Below, piece after piece: positions 1-10,375 of a stretch of 64,000 nt of DNA. The notes below the pieces were generated by a model that was not told the origin of the DNA, did no database searches, and saw nothing but the letters and a program-made list of their open reading frames with translations. The translations under genes and the position numbers were made by a program. This DNA comes from Phytophthora quininea (Eukaryota; Oomycota; Peronosporomycetes; Peronosporales; Peronosporaceae): positions 1-64,000 of the forward strand of contig JAAVTG010000254.1 of NCBI GenBank assembly GCA_011947345.1. Reading direction: 5' to 3'. The stretch's first letter is position 1, and every line of letters begins with the position of its first letter.

Positions 1-242
1 ACTTCGAACTGCAGCCGCGAAGTTTCACCCACACTAAGTCGTCTTTTGTCTCTCCTCTGCATACTCGCGCGTCGTTCGTTTTGCACGCGGTTCGGGGAGA
101 TAACTCGGCCATGACATTATTCGATTCGTACGTTGGCTCCTTAAACAATGTGCGAGAGTTGTTTCTTGTGGGCACGCGCTTCTTGAAGATGAGGAATCGT
201 CTCTTGAACGAACCCGAGTATGTTGGATCGGAACCGTCCGAT

Positions 243-1062
243 TTAACTTTGGCTCCTTGGGGTGAGGATCCCAGTCGCTTCCAATACGTTTCTCGAGCTG
301 CGTGAGATGGACAGCGATACAGCTCGCGTTTTCGTTAGGAATTGTCCTTTTGGAGGGTTATTGCGCTCTTGGAGCGTTGTCTGGTCATTTGGTTTGCCAG
401 CATGTGCTTGCTCGGGTCTCGTTGGCGATAACCGGTCGCGTACGAGCGTCGTCCGTCTCCTCTTCGGTGCCTGAGGGTGGCGTAGCTCGCTGTCTTCTGG
501 GAAGATCAGCGGCGGCACTGCCGGGTTGTCGTTGCCCTTCTCGCTCGTGGAAGGTGACTGCGCCGCAAAGTCCATGTGGTACATGCGCTGCGTTTGCATA
601 ATGAAGGCCGCACCCTGTTGCTGCGAGTTCTTGTGTCCCTGGATGCGTGCAGACGTCGCGTCTTTCTTGATCACTGCTGGGCAGCGGAGCCGTCCGTCCT
701 TCCAGCTTGAAGCCCAACTTGCGCAGTATTCTCCGTAGTCGCCACGAAAACCCACGCGAGCGGCCATTCAAGACGCGATGTACTTCCTCGTTCTGTGTGG
801 GTTCTGCGCGACGTCTACAGAGCCAGCAGCACCGCGATAGAGACAGCAGTCCACACAGCACCACGACGCAGCACAGACACAGGAAGAGCTGCAGGTACGC
901 GTCCACCAGCACGCACGTGTGGCTTCCCGAGCAGTAGGCCCGCGAGAACACCTCGAGCGTGCCCATGTCGGCCCCAGCCTCCACTTGAAATTGCAGCAAC
1001 AAAGAAACTATTAACGACACGTCGAATATGAAAATAAATCGTAACCCTCGTGCCTTTGACAC
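243..1062 (-). CDS. Hypothetical small membrane protein (frame break inside)
   Basis: I do not recognise the family. Reading leftwards from ATG at 1062, the first ~75 residues hold two hydrophobic stretches (FIFIFDVSLIVSLLLQF, then LFLCLCCVVVLCGLLSL) followed by a Cys/Arg-rich cytosolic-looking segment (CCWLCRRR). Around 660-700 the natural-looking reading changes frame. The frame that ends at 243 carries a plausible tail (MYHMDFAAQSP, then NDNPAVPPLIFPEDSEL), whereas the frame ending at 385 turns into arginine/alanine-rich text. I infer one protein of ~270 residues broken by an indel or a short intron. Whether both halves belong together is inference. A short ORF on the other strand (111-305) overlaps the 3' end and has no support. 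Confidence 0.4.
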
Positions 1063-1274
1063 CCGAGAAGCCGCTCATCGCTCCACCATCGCAGTTCGAG
1101 AGTACTCCCACGACGGAATCGCCTAGTGGTCTGTCCGAAACTTTTCGCTACTGTAGTGCCTGGACGCCGACAACGTCCCGGTGCTCGGCTCAACTTCTCG
1201 CCTAAATTCATCGACACCGGCGCCGTCTTCTGATCCGCAACCGCGACACGCTCTTCGACAACTACGGCACGTCG

Positions 1275-1885
1275 ATGCTCTGGGAGCTACTGGACGTGCC
1301 GTTCGTCGACATGTTTGAACAGGAAAGTGGCCACCTTCTGGTGGATCGAAGTCGCCATGCCGCGGTGCTTACGGTCATCAATTTCTTCGAGAAGCTCAGC
1401 TTCAGCAACGGCGACAAAAGTTCTTCCTGGATCGTGCTCAACTCGTCCTTCCGCATGATCGAGACGCCACCGGCGAGTGAAGGACACTTTTTTGGCATGA
1501 CGGTGGTGCAGCACGACGAGAATGGAGAGGTGCTCTTCCTACACGGAACTAATACAAGCTCACAGGCGAAATCAAAGCCATTGATCCAGCAGGAGACGGT
1601 GAGGGGCCCGCTGCTCGAGAAACACCCCAGCCCAGTTATCGGGACCCACCTGCAATCCTTGCGCAAGGGCTGATCGACGCATACCAAGCACCTCCGACCT
1701 TCTCGTCGTGGTCGCCATGCCACAGGAAGGCAGACGTTAACGACAACGAATTCTTTGAAACGGAAGGGTTTGTCGACCTGAGCTTTGCCAGATTGGAGAA
1801 GAACGTGCGGGGATATGTACTCGAGGCGATGCATACAGGCAGTTTGCGAAACCCACATCTTGGAAGAAACGGACAAACTGTGTGA
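1275..1885 (+). CDS. Hypothetical protein, C-terminal part, frameshifted
   Basis: The first segment begins at or before ATG 1275; the same frame is open from 1206 and may be an exon. It reads as a compact globular domain (ELLDVPFVDMFEQESGHLL, later HFFGMTVVQHDENGEVLF). At about 1550-1556 the sensible reading moves by one base into a frame that continues through TGEIKAIDPAGDGEGP and FVDLSFARLEKNVRGYVLEA to a stop at 1883-1885. Restoring one missing base near 1555 joins them. I do not recognise the family. The N-terminus may lie in an upstream exon near 1130-1210. Coding character is supported only by amino-acid composition on both sides of the break. Confidence 0.45.
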
Positions 1886-2067
1886 GCAGAACTGCTGCGA
1901 ATATAATGATAAAGTATATCCAATATGATCAAGAACGCCATCCGAGTTCGTGTTGTTGCCGCTGAATCGGAATAACGGTTGAAATTGCTACGACGTCGAT
2001 GACCAGAATTTTGGTCGCACAGAGCAATCACAGACGGCTGGCGAACAACCTCATGGGCAGGAAGGTA

Positions 2068-2153
2068 GAGGCTGTTTCAGGTGTTTCCAGAGTCTGCTTG
2101 CCAGATAGCGGAGGCTGTTTCAGGTGTTTCCATAGTCTGCTTGCCAGAAATGC
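2068..2153. repeat. 43-bp tandem duplication (2 copies)
   Basis: GAGGCTGTTTCAGGTGTTTC starts at 2068 and again at 2111. The two 43-bp units differ at only a few positions (for example CCAGAG versus CCATAG). They lie in the 5' flank of the COG4705-like gene. Confidence 0.85.
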
Positions 2154-2261
2154 GATGCCATTACCTGGCCCGGCTCAAAAATCCCGTACGGCTGCGGTAA
2201 GACCGATGCCCGGCTCATTCTAACCGCCACTCCAGTTTGCCGGCACCGCCTTTGGACATCT

Positions 2262-2277
2262 CTCACTTTCCAATTCG
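2262..2277 (+). promoter_or_regulatory. Oomycete Inr/FPR core promoter
   Basis: CTCACTTTCCAATTCG matches the known oomycete initiator plus flanking promoter region. It lies 40 bp upstream of the ATG at 2317, a typical distance. Confidence 0.6.
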
Positions 2278-2316
2278 CACCAGAACCACTCCTCCTCCTG
2301 TCCATTTCCGCCCCAA

Positions 2317-3271
2317 ATGACCTTCTTCAACGACCAAGTCGGCGTCAAGGTGCCGCAGGTGACCATCTTCTTCTGGATCATCAAGGTGCTGGCCACGACC
2401 GTCGGTGAGACTTTGCCGACTTCCTCAACGAAAACATCGGCCTCGGTCTGAGCGCCACGTCCGGCATCATGCTTGCCATCCTGCTGGCCTCGCTGGCCGT
2501 CCAGATGAAGCTCAACTTCTACTTCGCACCCGTGTACTGGTTCGTCATCGTCGCCATCAGCACCGTCGGCACGCTGTTGAGCGACAACCTGACCGACAAC
2601 CTCGGCGTCCCACTCGCGGTCACGACGCCGATTTTCTCCGTCTTGCTGGCGATCGTCTTCATCTCGTGGTTCAAAGTGGAGAAGAACTTGTCGATCCACA
2701 GCATCTTCACGCGACGACGAGAGTCCTGGTACTGGCTGGCCGTGCTCGTCACTTTTGCGCTGGGGACGTCGGCGGGGACCTCATCGCGGAGCAGCTCAAC
2801 GTTGGCTACGGCAACTCGCTCGTGCTCTTTGCTGGCTGTATCGCCTTTGTGAGTTTGTTGTGGTGGTTCAAGCTCATCAACGGGGTGCTGGCCTTCTGGG
2901 CCGTGTACGTGCTCACTCGGCCGCTGGGGGCTTCGCTCGGAGACCTGATGTCGCAAAATCCGGCAGACTCGGTGAACACTGGCTCCGGGTCTGGGTCCGG
3001 CTCCGGCTCGGGATCAGCAACTGCAACGTCAGCTTCTGGGTCTGGTAGCGCTACCGGGGCACTGCCGTCTGGCTGGAAGGCGGGTCTCAATCTCGGAACG
3101 ACCGTAACCAGCATGATCTTCTTGGGTGTGATCGCGGTGTTGGTCGTCTTCCTGACCATCACAAAGAAGGACAAGCTGAAAGTGAGTGCTACCGATCTCG
3201 AAAAGGGCGAGTCTGAGTCTGCCGCAGTGGAATCGACGACTGCTGCCGACCACGACTGGGCCCCTAAATGA
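2317..3271 (+). CDS. COG4705-type multipass membrane protein
   Basis: The start ATG at 2317 gives KVPQVTIFFWIIKVLATTVGE, the characteristic opening of the COG4705 membrane protein family known mainly from bacteria. Later family signatures are present: TDNLGVPLA at ~2600, WYWLAVLVTFALGTSAGD at ~2730, FWAVYVLTRPLGASLGDL at ~2900 and NLGTTVTSMIFLGVIAV at ~3090. About eight membrane segments are expected. A Gly/Ser/Ala-rich insert (2980-3060) lengthens the last loop, followed by an acidic tail. The frame breaks twice, at ~2414 and ~2768. Each is repaired by one missing base (a T run and a G run), so I treat it as an intact gene with sequencing indels. Function is unknown. The bacterial affinity suggests ancient transfer (inference). 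Confidence 0.8.
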
Positions 3272-4256
3272 CAGCAGTCCCAAGTAGATGCCGATGCGAG
3301 TTGCAGACAAGGACGCCCCCGTACCGTAGCAATTCATACGAATATATTCACTCTCAGCTTATTGCTTTAGCTGCTGCTAAGGTGCCTAAAGGGATTACTG
3401 CAAAGGCTCACTTCCCGCCGCTACGACGATCTTACTACTGGTAGCTTCTCGAAATACAACTCCGCTTTGCCCGGACTCGCGATGTTTTATTCGTCTTGAA
3501 GCGATGCTGTGACGAGTTGGGTCCCATCGCAATCATCGTCCCCTCTGACACTGCATATAGCACCATGAGCAACGGCGAGATCTTCGATATGCCACGAGAA
3601 GAACGTAGTCAGATCACTTTGCACCTTGTTGAAGTTGGTGTAGCCATGTACCGGAACATAGATACAGAAAGTACCACCATTATGGTACCCGTCGTCGGAA
3701 ATCGTTGATCTTACCTTTTGTATACCGAGTCATATATATCTTGCTGTTTGTATACCGCGTCGAATGGTTGGCAGCGACTGGCAGTGCCGACCAGCACAGT
3801 CGCCTTCCAGTTTGGAATCGGAAACCTCCTGACGGTATGTCGCTCTCTCCAGTCGCTTCCAGCCTGCGGATCCCGGTCCTCTGAACGCCCTCGCAGGGCC
3901 CAGCCGCCTTCAAGAAGCCGTCCACCGGCGAGGAAGCTGCGCTCTGCGTGTATCAAGGATCGGATTGGGTGGTTCCTTTTGATAAGGGGGCGCCTGATCC
4001 GTAGGTATATGTATGAACCAGCTCCCCGACCGCGTCCGGAGTGCCGATTGCTCAAGACCAAGACCCTCAAGGGAGACGACAGACGACAGGGCGCCCGGCG
4101 CAGCTACAGGCTTCCTGGCTATGTTGTTATCGGCACTGGAGTCTTGTCTTCGAGGGTCTCTTGAGTTTCTAATTGGACTCTGTGACGCGGTTGTTGGGGA
4201 GCTCGTTGCCGTTGGGGTTTGAGGACTAATTAGAAACGGTGTGTCCACTACAGAAA
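3272..4256. other. Intergenic, ubiquitin 5' flank
   Basis: No convincing gene. A short open frame at 3565-3708 (MSNGEIFDMPREERSQITLH onward, 47 residues, also open upstream to 3496 without ATG) reads like a piece of a real protein. It lacks context and may be a relic. The rest, with an AT-rich TATA-like stretch near 3715-3760, is taken as the promoter region of the ubiquitin fusion gene. Confidence 0.4.
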
Positions 4257-4801
<545 letters not shown>

Positions 4802-5259
4802 GCGTCTTGTGTCTCGTCTCAAGTGAACTGCCATGGGGCTTTGACTGTCGTTAACTTGGTCGTTTCTAACTGACCAGCTAATGTAATGCCACGCTTCGGT
4901 TTCCATCCAAACTGCTTCATGTTTCAGGGTGCGTACTGCAGTGCCAAATTCCAGCGGAATGGGGCCAATTCCGGCGGAATTTTCTTTCCAGCGGAACGGC
5001 CGATCCGCTGGCGCGTACTGCATAGAATTCGAGCGGATAAATGGCCATATTCCAGCGGATTCAATCCTCCCGAATTTCGGCAGATAGCGGATTGATCCAG
5101 CGGATTGAGCGCGAGCTGCCTTTTAAACACATAATTTCCAACGCGAACATTTTTGTTTCATGAACGAATGCTATTAGACAACAACCTCGCCATCTCTACC
5201 AGCTACGAATACAAGGTAGCTTCGCCACATGTCGGATGCTATTTTATCGCGAACCTGTT

Positions 5260-5720
5260 TCATCGATGCGTCGTCCATCTCGTAAGTTCAAGTAGCTCTT
5301 TTGCGGCCTCCGTGTTGTCTTCTTCCCTCGCACGGCTGTTCTGAAGCTCCTTGTCCGCAAATTCATCTTTATGGCAACGAATGAAATTGTGGATCGCAAA
5401 CGTGGCTTGCACGAGGCCCACCTGCGCGCCCAGCTCGTAGTTGGGCATCGATTGGAGGATCGGGAATTTCTTTTGATGGAGCCGTAGGTTCTTTCAATGA
5501 CGTTGCGTAACGATGAGCGCCGCAGATTAAAAAGCTCTTCCTTCGTCTGTGATTTTTGACTTCCCTGGCCAAATTCCTTCAGGTGGTACGTGACGCCTCT
5601 GTATGGCGTCAACGTGTGCTTGGCTATGGCATAACCAGCGTCTCCTAGGTAATATTTTCCTGTTGCAAACAGTGAACATTTAGTTAATATAGCATCTCCG
5701 AAATCAGTCGCAAAACACAC
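5260..5720 (-). pseudogene. Harbinger DDE transposase, C-terminal fragment
   Basis: The minus-strand reading contains GKYYLGDAGYAIAKHTLTPY and then LRNVIERTYGSIKR, typical of the C-terminal half of the DDE_Tnp_4/HARBI1-like nuclease (the GD of GDAGY is one catalytic Asp region; NVIERTYG contains the last acidic residue). A one-base frame change near 5450 moves to MPNYELGAQVGLVQATFAIH and on through IRCHKDEFADKELQ to a stop at 5260. Only ~150 of the usual ~350-400 residues are present and the N-terminal half is gone, so the copy is not autonomous. Confidence 0.8.
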
Positions 5721-5755
5721 CTTCCGGGATCACAAAGTCATGTCGAACTGCTCAC

Positions 5756-6312
5756 TTGGCGTCGCAAGATTCGCAATTACTGTCGCCTGTCAGCCTGAAC
5801 GCCAACGTCGATGCCTTCAACGACGAGAACGTATCCGCCGACAATCCGAGTGACGATGATGAAGATGGTAGCTCTGGCGAAGCTAGCGACGAGGAAGAAG
5901 AGACGGAAGAATCGGCGGGTAATGGATCTCGCTGCCGCAGCCGTGGTCGCCGAACATCGCTCAGTCCGTCCCAGGAAGGCGACAACAACGACGGTTGTTC
6001 CAAGCGCCACAAGAGCACGGGGAGAAGATGACCGAGGCCATCTTAGAGCTTGCGGTTGCTCACAAGACGCTTGCGGACACTAGTGCAGCTCGTCGAGAGG
6101 GTGATCGTATGTGCAAACTTTCGCGGTCTGACGTTGCGATCAAAGAGTTCAAGGACCAGCTAGCGAGCACGATTGAGGTGGCCGCACGTTTCCGGTTTAT
6201 TCAACTGCTGGCCACGAACCCGAACGCCGCAACGATGTACTGCGGCATGGACGACGAGTGTAGATTCTACTTTGTCCAGGAGTTTTTGGCGGGCAACACG
6301 GATTTCCAGTAG
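5756..6312 (+). pseudogene. Harbinger accessory (Myb-like) protein, C-terminal fragment
   Basis: An open frame without a proper ATG enters at ~5756. It encodes an acidic Ser/Glu-rich segment (DNPSDDDEDGSSGEASDEEE), then, after a frame change near 6020, a helical tail (EKMTEAILELAVAHKTLAD to FVQEFLAGNTDFQ) with stop at 6310-6312. Position and orientation opposite the transposase piece match the second ORF of Harbinger elements, which usually encodes a SANT/Myb-type DNA-binding partner. The DNA-binding domain itself is absent. The assignment is by element context rather than by a seen domain. Confidence 0.55.
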
Positions 6313-6756
6313 AAAACGTTGTAGTTCAGCAAGGCAGGTTGTCTCCTCTACAACTAAATACACGTTTGCTTTTGATGCTCTCGGTCTTGACTACATTTGG
6401 CGGTTCAAACTGGCGGATCGGTGAGCAGTGAAATCGTGCACTGCAAACAAAACAGCGGAACGGACAATTCGTCAGATCATTGCAGCGGAATGGCAGTACG
6501 CAGCCTCATCAATCCTTGATGATTAGCGTTTGGGCAGTCACTGTGCGTAGCATATCGTAGTCTGCTTTGGGACCAGCTTCATGTTCACCGTTATGATCGT
6601 CCTTGCACGCAGTCACCACGCGCCAATTTGTTACTTCGGGCCAGCATAACACCAAAACCAAGCAGTAAACGGATACCAAGTGCAACGTCTGAAGGTCACG
6701 ACGGTCACTGCATTTCTCGAGATCAAAAGCGTTGAGCTTTCGGTCGTCTTGGTCAG

Positions 6757-6771
6757 TTCATTCTGCAATTC
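6757..6771 (+). promoter_or_regulatory. Oomycete Inr/FPR of the elicitin gene
   Basis: TTCATTCTGCAATTCG is a close match to the oomycete initiator-FPR. The elicitin ATG follows at 6803, giving a short 5' leader. Confidence 0.65.
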
Positions 6772-6802
6772 GCCTTGCCAAGCTCAAGCAACCTCCATCA
6801 AG

Positions 6803-7174
6803 ATGAACTTCCGCGCTCTCCTCGCTGCCACTGCCGCTCTCGTCGGTTCGGTCTCCGCTACTACGTGCACCACCACGCAGCAGACTGCTGCGTACGTGGC
6901 TCTCGTCAGCATTCTGTCGGACTCGTCCTTCACGCAATGCTCGACCGACTCGGGCTACTCCATGCTGACGGCGACGGCACTGCCCACCACGGCTCAGTAC
7001 AAGCTCATGTGCGCGTCCACGGCGTGCCAGGAGATGATCTCGACCATCATCTCGCTCAACCCGCCTGATTGCGACCTGACGGTGCCCACCAGCGGACTGG
7101 TGCTCAATGTCTACGACTACGCCAACGACTTCTCGTCCACGTGCTCGTCGTTGTCGTCGTCGTCGTCGTCGTAA
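6803..7174 (+). CDS. Class I (alpha-type) elicitin with serine tail
   Basis: This 123-residue secreted protein has a 20-residue signal peptide ([19 protein letters not shown]), then a 98-residue elicitin domain beginning [19 protein letters not shown] with six cysteines in the family pattern. Elicitins bind and shuttle sterols from host membranes, which Phytophthora cannot synthesise, and are recognised by plants. Residue 13 of the mature protein is Val, as in acidic alpha elicitins. Class I members normally stop right after the final CxSL motif. Here a (TCG)n run adds six serines before the stop at 7172-7174. The start is chosen by the signal peptide and by the Inr ~40 bp upstream. No introns, as usual. 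Confidence 0.95.
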   Translation: MNFRALLAATAALVGSVSATTCTTTQQTAAYVALVSILSDSSFTQCSTDSGYSMLTATALPTTAQYKLMCASTACQEMISTIISLNPPDCDLTVPTSGLVLNVYDYANDFSSTCSSLSSSSSS

Positions 7175-7246
7175 GGAAGATAACAACTTTTCATGAGCTC
7201 TAGAACGCTATGAACCGAAAGAAATGTCAATGTTTTTTTGAAATTC

Positions 7247-8725
7247 TTATGAGGTTTTGACCGAGTCTTCCATCACTTGTCGGATGTTGCTCTTTGCCGG
7301 GTTGATGACTTCCCACTCCTTTGAACTCATAAACGCTGCCGTGTCCATTTGCTGCGAGTACACGATCGCTTTCCCCGGTGACTCGAGAATGGACCCACCA
7401 CCGACCCCATTGCCTCGCACTTCAACGCTTGTTTCGTCGATCCAGAACTGCTCTCCATTTTCGATCACATCGTCTCCGAAAAGTGGCGGCAGTGCGTACG
7501 GGTCCGAGCAGAACGTCGATTGCTCTCCTTCTGCGAGTTTCTTCTTGTTTTCAAGCGCATTGAGCGATGCAGCGCGTCGAATTGTTGGACTGGGGGTCGT
7601 CAAAGTTGTTAAGAGTGGCTGTAGTTCTTTCAAAGAGAATGGGACCACACATACGACACACACTGACGGCGTCGTAGCAGAGCGGCGGTCGATACCGAGC
7701 AGCAAGCTGTGGAGGTTCATAGCCCCAGAACTTGTGCAGGTCCATGATACACTTGAAGGAAACTCGATGCGGCAAATTGACAGGGAGGAACGAGAAGGTG
7801 CAAAGTGCACACTCTACACGTTGGATAAACCCGTAGCGTTCACGGACGAGTTCGTTGGCGTACGGATCGTACCGAGCCAAAGCAGCTTCTTGGGAAGCGG
7901 AACCACGTAGAATCGTATCGCAAGTAGCTCGCTCCGTTCGAAGAGTGCGCAGTTCACGTGCTAAAAAGCGATAACTGGTTAAGTCGCGTTTGATCTGCTC
8001 ATCGTAGGCCATGACTATCGAACTCTCGGTTCGTGACGGATGAGGAGTGTGTTGGAGACTCACTTTGTTGTTATTTCGCTCATGATTCCGCTTCTTCTTG
8101 GGCTTGTGCTTCTTACCGACTTTCTGCGGGGTTTCAACCGGTCCCAGCTCCGACGGTGGCGGTCGTTCATCAACATCAACATCATTTTGGAGGTTTCGAG
8201 CTCCAGTCGCTGGTGTAGACGGTGACGAACCGAGTTTTGCGCTCGTCGTTGGCTCGGTCGAACAACCGGCGAGAGCATTTGCGTCTGGGCTTGTCGAAGC
8301 GAGAAGGCCTTCTGTTTCAACCTGGAAGTGCTGTTGGGCTGAGGCGACGCGAGGCACAACGTCACGGGTGGCGCAATGTCTAAAGGCAACTTCCGTGGCG
8401 CGACGCAGAATGCCACGAGTTTTTCCAGCGTGCTGCCGCTTGCATCTGCTTTCTGCCCCAATACACCTCGACAATTGCTGTGCATTTCGAACCAAAGCTG
8501 CGAGTCTGGTCGTGGAATTCCTTGCTGTTGAAGCTCCACCTGCATCGCAGACAAAGTCGATTGGAATTGGTGCTGTGTCATGAATTCCTCCACGAGTTGC
8601 AACGCAAACAGTGTCAGCTTATCCATCGACTTTTCTTGAACCGCCTTCTCTTCATGAGCTGCATCTTCGTCGATACTTTTCAGCGCTCGGTCGCTCTGGG
8701 GCGCCGACAGTGGTGCGACCTCCAT
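7247..8725 (-). CDS. LisH-motif protein of unknown function
   Basis: Starting at ATG 8725, the N-terminal region has a LisH-type dimerisation motif (LTLFALQLVEEFMTQHQFQS, residues ~38-57), then low-complexity Ser/Pro-rich sequence, a basic patch (GKKHKPKKKRNHERNNNK) and a conserved-looking C-terminal half with Cys pairs (VECALCTFSF, VSVCRMCGPI) that may bind metal. Two frame changes (about 8330-8420 and about 7630) split it into three readings that join naturally to ~490 residues ending at 7247. LisH proteins often act in centrosome/cilium or chromatin complexes. No specific function is claimed. Confidence 0.65.
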
Positions 8726-8823
8726 GTCCTTGCCAAGAAGTGCGAAAGCTCACCACTAAAATTAGTTGATGCAAAAGTAAGTTGACATTCGAATATATTG
8801 ACGGGGGTCATGACTTCACGGTC

Positions 8824-9796
8824 CTAATTTGCCTTGGCCTTGAGTTCCGAGAAGGCTTGGGTGGGGTCGTCGCCGTTGGGGTCCTGGAACTTGGAGCCGT
8901 GGGTCTTGGCGTCCTTGATTTTGGCCCAGATCTCGGTCGCGCGTTTGCGGTCCGTGACCAGACCCAACATGGCCATGAAGTCGATGGTCAACTTGGTGGG
9001 GTTGAACTGTGCCGTGGCGCCGAACTCGCTGGTGGCGTAGTCGTACGGGAACTTGTGGTGCCAGTTGTGCCAGCCCTCGCCAATGGCCCAGAGCGCCACG
9101 AACCAGTTCTCACGTGGCGGGGTGTTGTCGTACGTTTGGTAGCCGTAGAAGTGCGCGGCACTGTTCACCAGCCACGTAGCATGCAGCACCACCGTGTAGC
9201 GGAGGAACCCCAGCACAAAGAGAGGTGACCCAGCTCTCACCACCGAAGTGTGTGCCCAGGAACGTTGGGAACACGAAGCACATGAAGAGGTTGCCCCACG
9301 GGTTGAGCTTCTCCTGCACCACCACCGTCCAGTCGGCCCACAGGTCGTCGTAGTTGAGCTTCGTACCAGCCTCCAGAACACGCGGGTCCTTCTTGACCAG
9401 CAACCAGCCCATGTGTGCGAAGAAGAAGCCGCGACCGGAATTGTGCGGGTCGGCCACCGTGTCCGAGTACTTGTGGTGCACGCGGTGGTCCCGACTCCAG
9501 TGGAAGATGGTGCCTTGGTTGGCCATGCAGTTGCACAGCATGAGGAAGAAGCGCACGATGTCGTGCGCCTTGTAGCTGCGGTGTGCCCACAACCGATGGG
9601 CGCCCATGGTGATACCGATACCCGACAGGTAGTAGGTCAGCACGAAGAGCGGGTACGTCTCCCACCGGCAGAAGAAGAGACGGCGCAGACCTTCCAAGGC
9701 ACCGAGATGCACCACCGACAGGTAGTAGACCATGAACCAGTTGGCCTCCTTCTTGAACTGCTTGAGCGGCATCATCTTGGGACGAGCGATGTGCAC
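8824..9796 (-). CDS. Acyl-CoA delta-9-type fatty acid desaturase
   Basis: A membrane di-iron desaturase introducing a double bond into fatty acyl-CoA in the ER. All three histidine boxes are visible: HRLWAH, HRVHHK and GEGWHNWHHKFP, in the usual spacing, with hydrophobic segments between (YPLFVLTYYLSGIGITMGAH). A frame change near 9230 separates the first two boxes from the third. Adjusting one base gives a continuous ~324-residue protein, normal length for the family without a cytochrome b5 tail. The start at 9796 is the first ATG in frame. A few more residues could lie upstream in another frame. Confidence 0.87.
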
Positions 9797-10375
9797 GGTC
9801 GACTGGAAATCGCGGAGTGGCAGCCATCACCATTCACCAACCACCACCGACACCAGCGAGGGGTGGAGAAGGCTGCTGACGTTCTTGGACACGGCGCCGT
9901 CGATGTCATCCCATGACGTCTCGCTAGAAATCGCGATGATGTCAGGTCTCCATAGTCAAGAGCAGTGCAGAGGGCACCACAATCACGACAGATGCAACGT
10001 CTTGGAACGGACAGAGATACACACCCGTGGCGGCTCGCACCGCCACCGAATGGATCGGAGCTGGCTTTTCCCATGTCATCACCGCGCCTTGTTGCTTTCG
10101 TAGTCGTGAGCTGCTGTCGCTCACGCCGTTTGGGGCACGCGCGCGGTTGGAGATGGTGCTGTGCGTCGCCTGCCGTCACTAGCAACAGGAAGTTCCTCAG
10201 GGAGCTCCATGTTAAACCGCTTCAACATGGAGACGAACATGTTAAACGCGCGCTTCTGTGTGGCCACGCTGCGTGTCTTCGCGACACCAAGCAGCGCTGG
10301 AATGGCAAGAATGGCAAGGCTCAAATGAAGACAACGTCATTATCGAGCTAAGCAAACGCTACAGTAACTCACGAG
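9797..10375. other. Intergenic spacer
   Basis: No confident gene. A 67-codon minus-strand frame (10121-10324, MSLAILAIPALLGVAKTRS onward) has a mitochondrial-targeting look but no recognised homology or context. Confidence 0.35.

Larger units (their letters stand above)
4927..6505. mobile_element. PIF/Harbinger DNA transposon, internally deleted
   Basis: The 1,579-bp element has 13-bp terminal inverted repeats (left GGGTGCGTACTGC at 4927-4939; right GCAGTACGCAGCC at 6493-6505, 12/13 matching after reverse complement). It is flanked by a 3-bp target duplication TCA (4924-4926 and 6506-6508). Subterminal regions carry repeated CCAGCGGAAT-like motifs (4962 onward and 6478-6492). It contains C-terminal pieces of the two usual Harbinger proteins, facing away from each other. 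It sits 126 bp past the stop codon of the ubiquitin gene. Confidence 0.85.
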
